Source: Bacillota bacterium
Lineage (GTDB): Bacteria; Bacillota; Clostridia; Christensenellales; SZUA-584
Direction: 5' to 3'
Length of the DNA: 64,000 nt
Assembly (NCBI GenBank): GCA_023406895.1
Contig: JAEXTV010000007.1
Location: 135,168 to 199,167 of the forward strand
The notes under the pieces are model-generated. The model searched no databases, was not told the DNA's origin, and worked only from the letters and a program-made list of their open reading frames with translations. The position numbers and the translations under genes are program-made. Shown here one piece after another: positions 34,157-42,539 of the stretch (the first letter of the stretch is position 1; the number at the start of each line of letters is the position of its first letter).

Positions 34157-34776
34157 ACCAGCCCCATTTGCGTCATCAAACGGTTATAAGATTCAACATC
34201 CGGAATCAAAAAGAAATGTCCGAATATGCTGTGCTCGTTTTCCACGAATTCCGTTTCCATAAACAGCACGTTATCACCGTATTCCCCGTAGGCGGATACG
34301 AGAAGATTGAGTACCGCCCCCGCCATATCCAACACGAGTTCGGGCACAGAGGCATCAATGCGCAGTCCGGTCAGGGATGAAATGGCTGAAATGTATGAGC
34401 CGATGAGTATATTGGACAGCTCTTTAAGCGCGCTGAGCTGCATCTCATTGAACTCGCCGCTGTCATCAATCTCGCCGCCCATCTGGGTAATAATGGCTTT
34501 GGTCAGTTCATACGCATCGTCGTGGTTAAGCACCAGAAGAATATAACCGTCCAGATCATCAGAAATGCCCACAAGCAGCCCGGCGACGATGTTCTCTGGA
34601 CCGTCGAGTATATCGCAGATCTGTTCATATTCACAAAACTGCGCGTGCGGCACCTGTATATTAACTTCATGCCCGAGCATAGATGCTAAGGCCGTTGCTG
34701 CATGCCCGGCACCGATGTTTTCGAGTTCTTTTAGAAAATCAAGCTGATCGCTTGGAATTCCCCCTGAGTTAAACAT
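34153..34776 (-). CDS. cheC: CheY-P phosphatase CheC
   Basis: A 207-residue protein with the two CheC active-site helices, each with the E-x-x-N pattern: LKELENIGAGHAATAL near the N-terminus and LKELSNILIGSYI in the second half. Two sites distinguish CheC from single-site FliY/CheX types. The start at 34774-34776 follows TGGAG; a longer frame beginning at 34821 has no such site and would add a Cys-rich tail foreign to the family. It is the first gene of the leftward che operon. Confidence 0.92.
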   Translation of the reverse strand: MFNSGGIPSDQLDFLKELENIGAGHAATALASMLGHEVNIQVPHAQFCEYEQICDILDGPENIVAGLLVGISDDLDGYILLVLNHDDAYELTKAIITQMGGEIDDSGEFNEMQLSALKELSNILIGSYISAISSLTGLRIDASVPELVLDMAGAVLNLLVSAYGEYGDNVLFMETEFVENEHSIFGHFFLIPDVESYNRLMTQMGLV

Positions 34777-34867
34777 AGTGGCTCCATTCGTTGATGTAAT
34801 TTTCCCGCAACAATAAAACAAAACCAGTGCGCAAAATTAAGCGCCCCGATATCTCGTCATATATACC

Positions 34868-34894
34868 ATATCGAATCGATTAATAAAACTGTTA
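34868..34894 (-). promoter_or_regulatory. Possible sigma-D promoter of the leftward che operon
   Basis: On the minus strand TAAC (34891-34894), exactly 15 bases, then TTCGATAT (34868-34875). The sigma-28/sigma-D consensus is TAAA-N15-GCCGATAW. Both parts deviate slightly. It is about 90 bases before cheC. Confidence 0.4.
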
Positions 34895-34909
34895 AGCTTT
34901 TTTAAAAAA

Positions 34910-34917
34910 TCCGATAT
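34910..34917 (+). promoter_or_regulatory. Possible sigma-D -10 element of the rightward flagellar unit
   Basis: TCCGATAT is one base off GCCGATAT. The expected -35 place holds GTTA, or TAAG with 13 spacing, which is weak. It is about 100 bases before the fliK-like gene. Confidence 0.25.
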
Positions 34918-35020
34918 ATCATATAGAAAGCGATACGTTTTGACGCATTAGACATATAACCCGAATTGATTCAACAGAAACGCAAAATCGGCGAAATTTT
35001 ATCAAAAAAGGGCGAAAGTT

Positions 35021-36889
35021 ATGAGAGTTGAGAATATTGGGATATCCAGAAATAGACCCGACAGCCCGCAGCGTCCCGGTTTGTCCGAAGGCGATATGCT
35101 GATCGCGGAGGTCACGGATATCAAGGGCGATAAGGTATTTTTAAAGAATCAGGACGGCGGCGCGGTGTTAACCGCCAAGCTGCTCAGCGATATCGGCGTG
35201 GCTGTGGGCGATTATGTGGAGACTGTTGTGGATGAAGCAAGCGGCGGACGGTATGTGCTGCGCGTGGTGGATATCTCGCGCCAGGCGCCGTTTGCGACAG
35301 AATCCGAATTGTCGGCGGATATCCGGACCATGAGCCAGGCTGTAAAAGCCCAGACGCTTTTAAGTACGCTGGCCATGCTCAAAAATAACCCGGGGGCCGA
35401 CCCCAAAACCGCCGCGTTTTTATCGCGGCACGGGCTGGCCGGTACGGCGGAAAACATCGAGGTTCTCTCGCAGATGGCCAAAGGCCCCGCTCCCTTGACG
35501 GCGCTGCTTACACAAATTATCAAGACCATCGAAACAAATCCCAAGGCTTTTTCTCAGAGCGGTCCCGCATCGCTGTCAGCCGATCCCGCGGTTCAAACCG
35601 CGCAGCCTTTGCAAGCCGATTTGGGCGGCAACACTCACAAGACGCTGTCTGACGGGCAGGGAGCAGCTGATAAAGCGGGACAGACCGCGGGACAAACCCA
35701 GACACAAAGCAGCCCCGTACACAGCCAAACCACCTCTGCGAGCACTGGAATAAGACACGCTGCCTCAGCGGAAACCGTTCCGAATCAGACGGCAGCGGCC
35801 GTACCTGCCCAGACGGGCCCCGCGCAAAACAGCCCTGTTTCGGGCGGCGCTGCCCAGAATATGCCGCAGCAGACTTTGCCTGATGAGGCGAAGATGCCTT
35901 CCGTCAGCATACAGACAGCGGAGCCAGCGCCTGCCGCTACGGCAGAACCGGTACAGCAGAGCCAGAGCCCGGCTCAACCGCAGACAAATCCTGCGGCGGG
36001 CGAGCCCGGTACGCAAGCGCCGCAAACAATGCCGCTATCGGCACCAGAAACAGCGAATGTTGCGGGCGGACAGGTCTTAGATCATACTGTTTTGCCGATA
36101 CATGCGGATACAAATGTACCCGGTGCGGAAAAAGCGTTGGCAGGGCCGTTTGCGGATAGAATGGCAGACGTGCCGCAGGCGGAAAGAAGCGCCGCCGGGC
36201 AGACGGCGGACGCAAAAACAGCGGCAGGTGAAAACGATAACATGACAGAAAACGCGGTCAAAACAATGCGAAAGGGCGATGAGATCGTACAAAAAGCGCT
36301 CGGCATGCTGGCCTCTATGGAAGATGCCGAGAAACTTGCGGTGCATATAAAAAAGGCCGTGCGGGAAATGCCGGAACAGCTAAAAGAGCTAAAGCTTTTG
36401 GCAGATCATGCCGATAATACAGTTAGGGATGTTGTCACCTCAAAGCTTGACCAGGCTGAAAAGCAGATGTCACTGATGAATGAGGTCAAGCGCTTTGACT
36501 GCTATCAGATCCCGCTGCAGACGAACACGCAGCAGCAGACCACGGCGGAGCTCTTTGTATACCGGCATCGCGGCGGCAAGAAAGCCGTCGATCCGGATAA
36601 TATACTGATACTTCTGGGTCTCGACATGCAGTACATGGGCCGTGTAGAAACACTCGTAAAAACGAGCGGAAAGACCTTAAACATTGAGTTTAATATGGAA
36701 GATATGCGGCTGGCGGACGACATGCGCACAGACGCGGCACAGCTGAAAGGTGCGGTGCAGCAAGCCGGATACACGCTTTCGGGTGTCAGCGTCAAACAGC
36801 TGATTGCGCGCACAACGGTACTCAACGCCGAGGAGCGCTTTGAAAAGGAAACGGACGGCAGCGCCGGGAATTTGGATATAAGAGTATGA
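35021..36889 (+). CDS. FliK/YlqG-like flagellar hook-length control protein
   Basis: A 622-residue protein. Residues 1-165 hold a short beta-rich start and helices. Residues about 185-400 are a Gln/Pro/Ala/Thr-rich low-complexity stretch as in FliK linkers, and 410-620 contain a Flg_hook-like C-terminal domain (for example the LDMQYMGRVETLVKTSG segment). FliK measures hook length and switches export specificity through FlhB. In Bacillus the FliK-like ylqG stands next to ylqH, an FlhB-tail homolog; the same pair occurs here, so this may be the YlqG-type paralog rather than fliK itself. No other fliK is seen in the window. Confidence 0.7.
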   Translation: MRVENIGISRNRPDSPQRPGLSEGDMLIAEVTDIKGDKVFLKNQDGGAVLTAKLLSDIGVAVGDYVETVVDEASGGRYVLRVVDISRQAPFATESELSADIRTMSQAVKAQTLLSTLAMLKNNPGADPKTAAFLSRHGLAGTAENIEVLSQMAKGPAPLTALLTQIIKTIETNPKAFSQSGPASLSADPAVQTAQPLQADLGGNTHKTLSDGQGAADKAGQTAGQTQTQSSPVHSQTTSASTGIRHAASAETVPNQTAAAVPAQTGPAQNSPVSGGAAQNMPQQTLPDEAKMPSVSIQTAEPAPAATAEPVQQSQSPAQPQTNPAAGEPGTQAPQTMPLSAPETANVAGGQVLDHTVLPIHADTNVPGAEKALAGPFADRMADVPQAERSAAGQTADAKTAAGENDNMTENAVKTMRKGDEIVQKALGMLASMEDAEKLAVHIKKAVREMPEQLKELKLLADHADNTVRDVVTSKLDQAEKQMSLMNEVKRFDCYQIPLQTNTQQQTTAELFVYRHRGGKKAVDPDNILILLGLDMQYMGRVETLVKTSGKTLNIEFNMEDMRLADDMRTDAAQLKGAVQQAGYTLSGVSVKQLIARTTVLNAEERFEKETDGSAGNLDIRV

Positions 36890-37194
36890 TGAACGATGGC
36901 GAAAAGGACGGGATGACCGAGGCGGCGGCGCTTAAGTATAACGCGCAGGACGACAACGCGCCGTTTATCGTGGCGCTTGGCAAGGGGTATGTCGCCAAAC
37001 GGATGGTTGAGGAAGCGCACGAACATCATATTCAGGTGGTTCAGGATCAAAAGCTTTCCGCCGTTCTGCAAAAAATGAGCGTCGGAGATGAAATTCCCGA
37101 GGAACTCTACAAAGTGGTTGCTGAAATACTCGTTTTTGTCAACACCATGGATACCAAATACGGTTCGCGGTTTGGGCTTGACAAAAAACGTTGA
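36886..37194 (+). CDS. FlhB C-terminal-domain homolog (YlqH/FlhX-like)
   Basis: The 102-residue protein resembles only the cytoplasmic tail of FlhB: ALKYNAQDDNAPFIVALGKG, then MVEEAHEHHIQVVQDQ, ending IPEELYKVVAEILVFV. The autocleavage NPTH is replaced here by NAP, so it should not self-cleave in the same way. It overlaps the fliK-like gene (ATGA). Homologs can partly substitute for the FlhB tail in export control in some bacteria. True FlhB is encoded at 47911. Confidence 0.82.
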   Translation: MMNDGEKDGMTEAAALKYNAQDDNAPFIVALGKGYVAKRMVEEAHEHHIQVVQDQKLSAVLQKMSVGDEIPEELYKVVAEILVFVNTMDTKYGSRFGLDKKR

Positions 37195-37225
37195 TATCAT
37201 GCTTATAAAAGAAAAGGGGAACGGA

Positions 37226-38140
37226 ATGGCTGTCGGCAATATTGATAGCGTTAAACAGGCCATGCTGGAGCAGCTGTTGAACAAAAGCCAGGAGACGCAA
37301 AGCAATGATACAAGTCTGTTTTCCAGCTTGCTGTCGGCACAAATGCTTGAAGGGCTCAGCGGCTCCTCCGATTCGGCAGATACGCTTTCGGGCCTCGGAG
37401 ACAAAATGTCAAGCCTGATGCTGCTGTCGATGCTGGGCGGCAGCTCGGATCTTGCGATGATCAGCCTCGGCAGCGCACTCGCAAGCAAAGGCGCTCTGTC
37501 CTCATCGGCGCTTTTGAAAACCGCATCGGCCGCCTACGGCGCTCCCGCGACGACAGGCACAAATGAGGCGATGACACCCGTCGCGGCATCCAAACCGTGC
37601 ACACCGGCCATCACGAGCGTCCCGGGCAGACGGTCCGCGGCGCTTTACCGTCAGGTGATCGACCAGTTTGATGTGGAAAATAACAAACGCTACGAGGTCA
37701 ACAAAAAAGGGCGCGGAGATACGTACTGCAACATCTTCATGTGGGATGTGACGAGCGCAATGGGTGCCGAAATACCGCATTATATCGACGCAGAAACGGG
37801 CGCACCGCGGACGTACCCTGATGTGCAGGGAGCGAGGCAGATGTCGGCCAACAGCATATACAACTGGCTGCATCAGCACGGCGGCCAATACGGCTGGGTT
37901 GAGGTGACGCCGGAGCAGGCGCAGGCGCTCGCCAACGCGGGGTCTCCCGTGGTCACAGCATGGAAGAACACGAGCGGACACGGGCATGTGCAGGTGGTGT
38001 GCCCGTCAAAAGACGGCGTTTATGATGAAAAACGCGGCGTGACAGTGGCGCAGGCAGGGCGTAAGCTCTCAAGTTATACGCCCATTACGTCGATATATAA
38101 TAAGAGTTTATCAAAAGTTTCTTACTTTGCCCATGCATAA
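37226..38140 (+). CDS. Flagellar-locus cysteine peptidase (CHAP/NlpC-like), probable wall hydrolase
   Basis: A 304-residue protein without a signal peptide. Residues 1-120 are Ser/Leu/Gly-rich and resemble export-signal ends of flagellar proteins. Residues 135-270 look like a Cys-His peptidase: Cys168 in DTYCNIFMWDV and His252/His254 in SGHGHVQVV. Such folds cut peptidoglycan peptides. The ATG at 37226 follows AAGGGG; longer in-frame starts overlap the previous gene. It lies between the FlhB-tail homolog and fliD, so export through the flagellar apparatus to open the wall for the rod or hook is an attractive idea, but it is inferred. Confidence 0.65.
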   Translation: MAVGNIDSVKQAMLEQLLNKSQETQSNDTSLFSSLLSAQMLEGLSGSSDSADTLSGLGDKMSSLMLLSMLGGSSDLAMISLGSALASKGALSSSALLKTASAAYGAPATTGTNEAMTPVAASKPCTPAITSVPGRRSAALYRQVIDQFDVENNKRYEVNKKGRGDTYCNIFMWDVTSAMGAEIPHYIDAETGAPRTYPDVQGARQMSANSIYNWLHQHGGQYGWVEVTPEQAQALANAGSPVVTAWKNTSGHGHVQVVCPSKDGVYDEKRGVTVAQAGRKLSSYTPITSIYNKSLSKVSYFAHA

Positions 38141-38169
38141 GGCTTTTTAGGGTAAAAGGAGGTAATCAA

Positions 38170-39735
38170 ATGGCTATCACACCGGTAACCAAAAATCGTG
38201 TGACCGGATTGGCGTCCGGCATGGATACGGATACAATGGTTAAAAACATGCTGGCGTCCTATCAGGCGAAGCTGGATAAGCAAAACCAGACGACCACAAA
38301 ACTGCAATGGAAGGCGGATGCGCTGAGGTCCGTCAATTCGCTGATTAAAACGTTCAGAGAGAGCAATTTAAGTGTGCTTAACGCGTCGAGCAATATGCTT
38401 TCCGCGTCAGCTTACAGCGCGTTTGATGTGGCGATGCTGACCACGACGAGTGCGGTAACGGTCAAGGCGGGTTCGTCCGCCACGGAAGGCAAGGTGACCA
38501 TCAACAGCATCACCCAGCTCGCTGAGGCGGCAAGCTTAAGCAGCACAGATGTGTTCACAACAGAGCTGAGCAGAGACACGGCGCTTAAGGATTTGGCCTT
38601 TACAAACGCATTAACGTTTCAGCAGAACGGAGACGTCAAGGAAGTCAAGTTTTCGATCAACAACGTCGACTTTACGTTCAATGAGGATACGCTGCTGAGT
38701 GACATGATGAGCCAAATCAACGCATCGGATGCGGGCGTGAAAATCAGCTACAGCAGCTTAAAGGACGGCTTTACCATCACGTCCAAGACGACCGGCAGCG
38801 CCAGCAAGATTGATATCAAAAATACGGCAGGCAACATGTTCTCTTATGTGGACACAGAAGGCAACACGGTGGCGGGCGCGCTTGGCATTGCGGCGCAAAC
38901 CAAGAACGGGCAGGACGCGGTGCTCAAGATTGATGGCTACGATGTGGTCAAATCGAGCAATACGTTCACGATCGACGGTATCACCTATACGCTGAACGGC
39001 GAGTATATTCCTGCCGACGAAAACGACAAGGGAATTTCGTTTTCGGTCACAAAAAATGTGGACGCCGTCGTCGATAAAATATCCAAGTTTGTTGATTCAT
39101 ACAACGAACTGATAGGCAAGCTCCAGAGTATGATCGGCGAGGAAGTTTACAGGTCTTATTCGCCGCTGACGGATGCCCAGAAAGATGAGATGTCGGATAC
39201 CGATATTGAGAAGTGGGAAGAGAAGGCGAAAAGCGGCATGCTCCGCAACGATTCGAGTATTCAGTCGCTGCTGACGACGGTCAGAAAAGCGCTTTACACC
39301 ACGGTGGAAGGCACGGGCATGAAGCTTTCGGATATCGGCCTCACCACAGGGGCTTATACCGACGGCGCCAAGATTACGCTCAATAAGGACAAGTTGAAAA
39401 ACGCCTTGGAAACCAACCCGGACGCTGTCACAAGTCTTTTTGTCAAAACGTCAAAATCGACCGATGCCAACACAAAGTTTAACGAATCGGGTTTCGTGGC
39501 GCGGCTTTCGGATTCGCTGCTCAGTTATACCAAACAGGCGACGGATGTTTCGCTTGATGCAATTGAGGACAGCATATCGGATTCTAAGGAAGAGGTGGAC
39601 AAGCTCGAAGATAAGCTCAGCGCAAAGTCGGAGGCGCTGTATTTGAAATTCAGCGCGATGGAGTCAGCCCTCGCGAAGCTCAACAGCCAATCGAGCTGGC
39701 TGTCCTCGCTGTTTTCCTCAACGAGCTCATCATAA
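38170..39735 (+). CDS. fliD: Flagellar filament cap protein FliD (HAP2)
   Basis: A 521-residue cap protein that chaperones flagellin folding at the filament tip. The N-terminus has VTGLASGMDTDTMVKNMLASYQ, the family hallmark, and the C-terminus has the coiled-coil SKEEVDKLEDKLSAKSEALYLKFSAME segment. The middle is variable as usual. AAAAGGAGG precedes the ATG. It is followed by fliS and two small export chaperone-like genes, the normal fliD-fliS-fliT order. Confidence 0.95.
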   Translation: MAITPVTKNRVTGLASGMDTDTMVKNMLASYQAKLDKQNQTTTKLQWKADALRSVNSLIKTFRESNLSVLNASSNMLSASAYSAFDVAMLTTTSAVTVKAGSSATEGKVTINSITQLAEAASLSSTDVFTTELSRDTALKDLAFTNALTFQQNGDVKEVKFSINNVDFTFNEDTLLSDMMSQINASDAGVKISYSSLKDGFTITSKTTGSASKIDIKNTAGNMFSYVDTEGNTVAGALGIAAQTKNGQDAVLKIDGYDVVKSSNTFTIDGITYTLNGEYIPADENDKGISFSVTKNVDAVVDKISKFVDSYNELIGKLQSMIGEEVYRSYSPLTDAQKDEMSDTDIEKWEEKAKSGMLRNDSSIQSLLTTVRKALYTTVEGTGMKLSDIGLTTGAYTDGAKITLNKDKLKNALETNPDAVTSLFVKTSKSTDANTKFNESGFVARLSDSLLSYTKQATDVSLDAIEDSISDSKEEVDKLEDKLSAKSEALYLKFSAMESALAKLNSQSSWLSSLFSSTSSS

Positions 39736-39765
39736 TACAAGCCACACACAAAGGAGAGGATAGAA

Positions 39766-40173
39766 ATGAGTGCGATGACCAATTCGTATCAGCAATATAA
39801 AAAACACAACGTTATGATGGCGAATCCGATTGAACTCGTGATCATGTTGTATAACGGGGCTATCAAACAGCTGCATCTCGCGGAAATCACGATCGGAAAC
39901 AAAGATGTGGAAGCGGCCAACGAGCATCTTCAGACGGCTCAGGATATCATCATGGAACTCATGATGGGCCTTGATTTAAGCTACGGTATTGCGCAGGATC
40001 TCTTAAAACTCTATGAGTTTGTTCATCATGAAATTGTGAGCATCAACGCCTCGAAAGACGCCTCCGGAATTACGCCGATTGTCAATATATTAAGCAGCCT
40101 TCGCGACGCGTGGGAGCAGGTGCGCAGAGAATATAAAGGCGGCCTTTATTCGGCCGGACAGGAAGCCGAATGA
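39766..40173 (+). CDS. fliS: Flagellin export chaperone FliS
   Basis: A 135-residue helical protein with the FliS pattern: NPIELVIMLYNGAIKQLHLA, then HLQTAQDIIMELMMGLD and LYEFVHHEIVSIN. It binds flagellin C-termini and prevents polymerisation in the cytoplasm. AAAGGAGAGG lies upstream. It is translationally coupled to the next gene by an ATGA overlap. Confidence 0.95.
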   Translation: MSAMTNSYQQYKKHNVMMANPIELVIMLYNGAIKQLHLAEITIGNKDVEAANEHLQTAQDIIMELMMGLDLSYGIAQDLLKLYEFVHHEIVSINASKDASGITPIVNILSSLRDAWEQVRREYKGGLYSAGQEAE

Positions 40174-40586
40174 GTTTGACAGACCGGGACCAGCTGGGGA
40201 TATTGCAGCTGAAAAAAGAATGGCTGACGAAAATGCGTGAATTGACTGAGCATAGCGGAAATTTGCTTAAGAACGACGATGTCGACGCGTTTTCCAAAAG
40301 TCTCGAAGAACGTGAAGGCATCATCGGCAAGATTGATGCCTTTTCAAAAATGGAGAAGCAGATTCCTGATACCCATGACGCGCAAATTCTTGTTTTAAAG
40401 CAGGAGATTCGTGGTATTATTCAAGAGATTATAAGACTGGACGAGCAAAACGAAGCGCTTGCGCGGCAAAAAATCGAGCTGTATAAAGTTGACCTTAAGA
40501 ATCTGAACCAGAAGAAGAAAGGAATTGGCAAGTACAAAAACGCGTATCAGAAGAACGACGCCTTTTATTTCGACGAAAAGAAGTAA
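40170..40586 (+). CDS. FliT-like flagellar protein
   Basis: A 138-residue all-helical, charged protein placed directly after fliS, which is the place of fliT. The middle part (SKSLEEREGIIGKID and QEIIRLDEQNEALA) has the heptad-like spacing of FliT/FlgN chaperones. FliT normally escorts FliD. Sequence identity to known FliT cannot be judged by eye, so the call rests on position, length and helical character. Confidence 0.6.
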   Translation: MSLTDRDQLGILQLKKEWLTKMRELTEHSGNLLKNDDVDAFSKSLEEREGIIGKIDAFSKMEKQIPDTHDAQILVLKQEIRGIIQEIIRLDEQNEALARQKIELYKVDLKNLNQKKKGIGKYKNAYQKNDAFYFDEKK

Positions 40587-40609
40587 GCTGCCAGGGTGGA
40601 GACGGTAAA

Positions 40610-41062
40610 ATGAAAGTATCGGATGTCAACCACATCGTCACCGATAATATGGAGCGTTATACGGCAGTTGACAGACAAGCCGCCCCGGATTCGGGCATGG
40701 CTTTTTTTCGCCAGTTGACTACGCTCAACGAGGCTCAGTACCAGCTGTATCTTGCCGAGCTTCAGGAAAAGATTTACAAGCAAGGAGAAAAGATAAAAGG
40801 GAAAGCGGATATCAAGGCATTTGCGGAATACAGGATGCTGATCAGTGAGCTGCTCGGTGAAGCGGCGAGCAACGCTTTCGCGTGTGTGAAGTCAAGCGTC
40901 TTTGACGCGAGAGGGCGGCACAAGGTTTTTCTTGTGATCAGAAATGTCAATTTAAAGCTTGAGGAACTCGCAAGGGAGATTCTGTCCTATCAGCGGGACA
41001 ATTTGAAGCTGCTGCAAATGGTGGACGATATTCGGGGAATGTTGGTAGATTTATTTTTATAG
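40610..41062 (+). CDS. YaaR family protein (DUF327)
   Basis: A 150-residue protein that fits the YaaR/DUF327 family: FFRQLTTLNEAQYQLYLAEL and KGKADIKAFAEYRMLISELLGEA are typical, as is length. In Firmicutes the family often sits near flagellar or DNA replication genes, and no biochemical role is known. Here it is between the FliT-like gene and cheW, in the same orientation with a 23-nt gap. The start follows GGAGACGG with fair spacing. Confidence 0.8.
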   Translation: MKVSDVNHIVTDNMERYTAVDRQAAPDSGMAFFRQLTTLNEAQYQLYLAELQEKIYKQGEKIKGKADIKAFAEYRMLISELLGEAASNAFACVKSSVFDARGRHKVFLVIRNVNLKLEELAREILSYQRDNLKLLQMVDDIRGMLVDLFL

Positions 41063-41098
41063 TGAGATCAGACAGATTTTTTTGAGGAGGAAAGCGTG

Positions 41099-41590
41099 AT
41101 GAACATGGAAAACGAATTGTTTGAACAGGAAGAGGATACTCAGCACGGCCGTTTTTTAACATTCAATCTGGGCGACGAGATTTACGGAATTGAGATTCAG
41201 TATGTCACCGAAATCATTGGCCTGCAGCAGATTACCAAAATACCCGAAGTTGCCGAATACATCAAGGGTATCATCAATCTTCGCGGCAAAATCATTCCCG
41301 TCATCGATATGCGGCTCAAGTTTAATAAAGAAGCTATTGAATACGACGACAGAACATGCATCGTCGTGGTGGATACTCAGGAGATGGTTGTCGGGCTGAT
41401 TGTAGACAAAGTGGCCGAGGTTTTAACCATTGATGATGAAAACATTGCGCCTCCGCCCAGCTACAAATCGGGCATCCGCAACCGGTATATTCACGGTATC
41501 GGAAAAATCGGCGATGTGGTCACGCTGCTGCTGGACTGCAAAAAGCTATTTGACGATCAGGAAACGCAGGAGATCAGTGAAATCGAATAA
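41099..41590 (+). CDS. cheW: Chemotaxis adaptor CheW
   Basis: A 163-residue CheW domain protein that links receptors to CheA. FNLGDEIYGIEIQYVTEIIG at the start of the domain, INLRGKIIPVIDMRLKF and VVDTQEMVVGLIVDKVAEV are family marks. The ATG at 41099 is chosen over a GTG directly before it because the GAGGAGG site is then 8 nt away. It ends the first transcription block: a clear terminator follows. Confidence 0.95.
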   Translation: MNMENELFEQEEDTQHGRFLTFNLGDEIYGIEIQYVTEIIGLQQITKIPEVAEYIKGIINLRGKIIPVIDMRLKFNKEAIEYDDRTCIVVVDTQEMVVGLIVDKVAEVLTIDDENIAPPPSYKSGIRNRYIHGIGKIGDVVTLLLDCKKLFDDQETQEISEIE

Positions 41591-41603
41591 GAAACAAAAA
41601 AAC

Positions 41604-41626
41604 CGGCAGTCACTGCCGTGTTTTTT
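41604..41626 (+). terminator. Intrinsic terminator after cheW
   Basis: A perfect 6-bp stem CGGCAG/CTGCCG with a TCA loop, then TG and six T, 13 bases after the cheW stop codon. Confidence 0.8.
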
Positions 41627-41638
41627 ATATGAGAAAAA

Positions 41639-41665
41639 TTGACTTAAAGGCTGTAAAAATATAAT
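41639..41665 (+). promoter_or_regulatory. Possible promoter of the cheR-led unit
   Basis: TTGACT (41639-41644) and TATAAT (41660-41665) are only 15 bases apart, which is short, but the site directly follows a terminator and precedes cheR by 50 bases. Confidence 0.4.
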
Positions 41666-41715
41666 TTTTGGTGAAACGGGGGAGACATCTCCCCTCTTTG
41701 CACCCGCAGATAAAA

Positions 41716-42534
41716 ATGATAACAATTAATGATAAAGAATTTTATATGCTGGTTGATTACATGCAGAAAAATTACGGAATCAACCTGATTAAAAAGCGGA
41801 CGCTGATAGAGAGCCGGCTGAATAATTATCTGACGGCTGGCGGCTTCAGCGATTATTCGTCCTTTTTGGAATGCGCGCTGAATGACCCGACGGGTGAACA
41901 GCTCAACCAGATATTAAACCGTTTGACCACAAACTATTCTTATTTTATGCGGGAATGGGACCATTTCCAGTACTTTAAAGATAAGGTATTGCCCGAGTTG
42001 AGTGCCGGTATCAAAGATCATGATCTTCGAATCTGGAGCGCCGGATGCTCAACGGGACAGGAGCCCTACACGCTGGCCATGCTGACTGCCGATTATTTCG
42101 GCAGCGAAAAAGGCCGGTGGGATACCAAGGTGCTCGCGACGGATATATCCTTAAAGGCGCTCGATGCGGCGATTCTTGGGATTTATGATGACGAGTGTTT
42201 GAAAAACGTTCCGGCAAACTGGAAAAAGAACCATTTTGATAAGATGCCGGACGGCGGCAACTGGCAGGTGAACGACGCGCTCAAAAAAGAGGTGATATTC
42301 AGGCGGTATAACCTCATAGAAGGGCAGTTCCCCTTTAAAAAGAAGTTCCATGTCATTTTCTGCCGGAATGTGATGATTTACTTTAACGATCAGACCAAAA
42401 AAACACTGATCGGCAAGTTTTATAACGCGCTGGAACCGGGCGGTTACTTGTTTGTCGGGCAGTCTGAAACGGTTGACAGATCAGAGTTTCATTTCAAGAG
42501 TCTGATTCCATCCGTATATAAGAAGGTAGGGTGA
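41716..42534 (+). CDS. cheR: Chemoreceptor methyltransferase CheR
   Basis: A 272-residue protein that methylates receptor glutamates with S-adenosylmethionine. The N-terminal helical domain is followed by the SAM-binding fold: IWSAGCSTGQEPYTLAM, LATDISLKALDAA and FHVIFCRNVMIYF. I use ATG 41716; an in-frame GTG at 41668 would lie at or before the likely transcription start and has no ribosome binding site. The chosen start itself has only a weak site. The next gene, cheB, follows 5 nt after its stop codon. Confidence 0.93.
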   Translation: MITINDKEFYMLVDYMQKNYGINLIKKRTLIESRLNNYLTAGGFSDYSSFLECALNDPTGEQLNQILNRLTTNYSYFMREWDHFQYFKDKVLPELSAGIKDHDLRIWSAGCSTGQEPYTLAMLTADYFGSEKGRWDTKVLATDISLKALDAAILGIYDDECLKNVPANWKKNHFDKMPDGGNWQVNDALKKEVIFRRYNLIEGQFPFKKKFHVIFCRNVMIYFNDQTKKTLIGKFYNALEPGGYLFVGQSETVDRSEFHFKSLIPSVYKKVG

Positions 42535-42539
42535 TAGAT

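Noticed and set aside
36505..37488. A 327-codon minus-strand frame over the fliK/FlhB-tail region
   Set aside because: Three overlapping plus-strand genes with ribosome binding sites account for this DNA; the antisense product is Ser/Leu-rich without motif.
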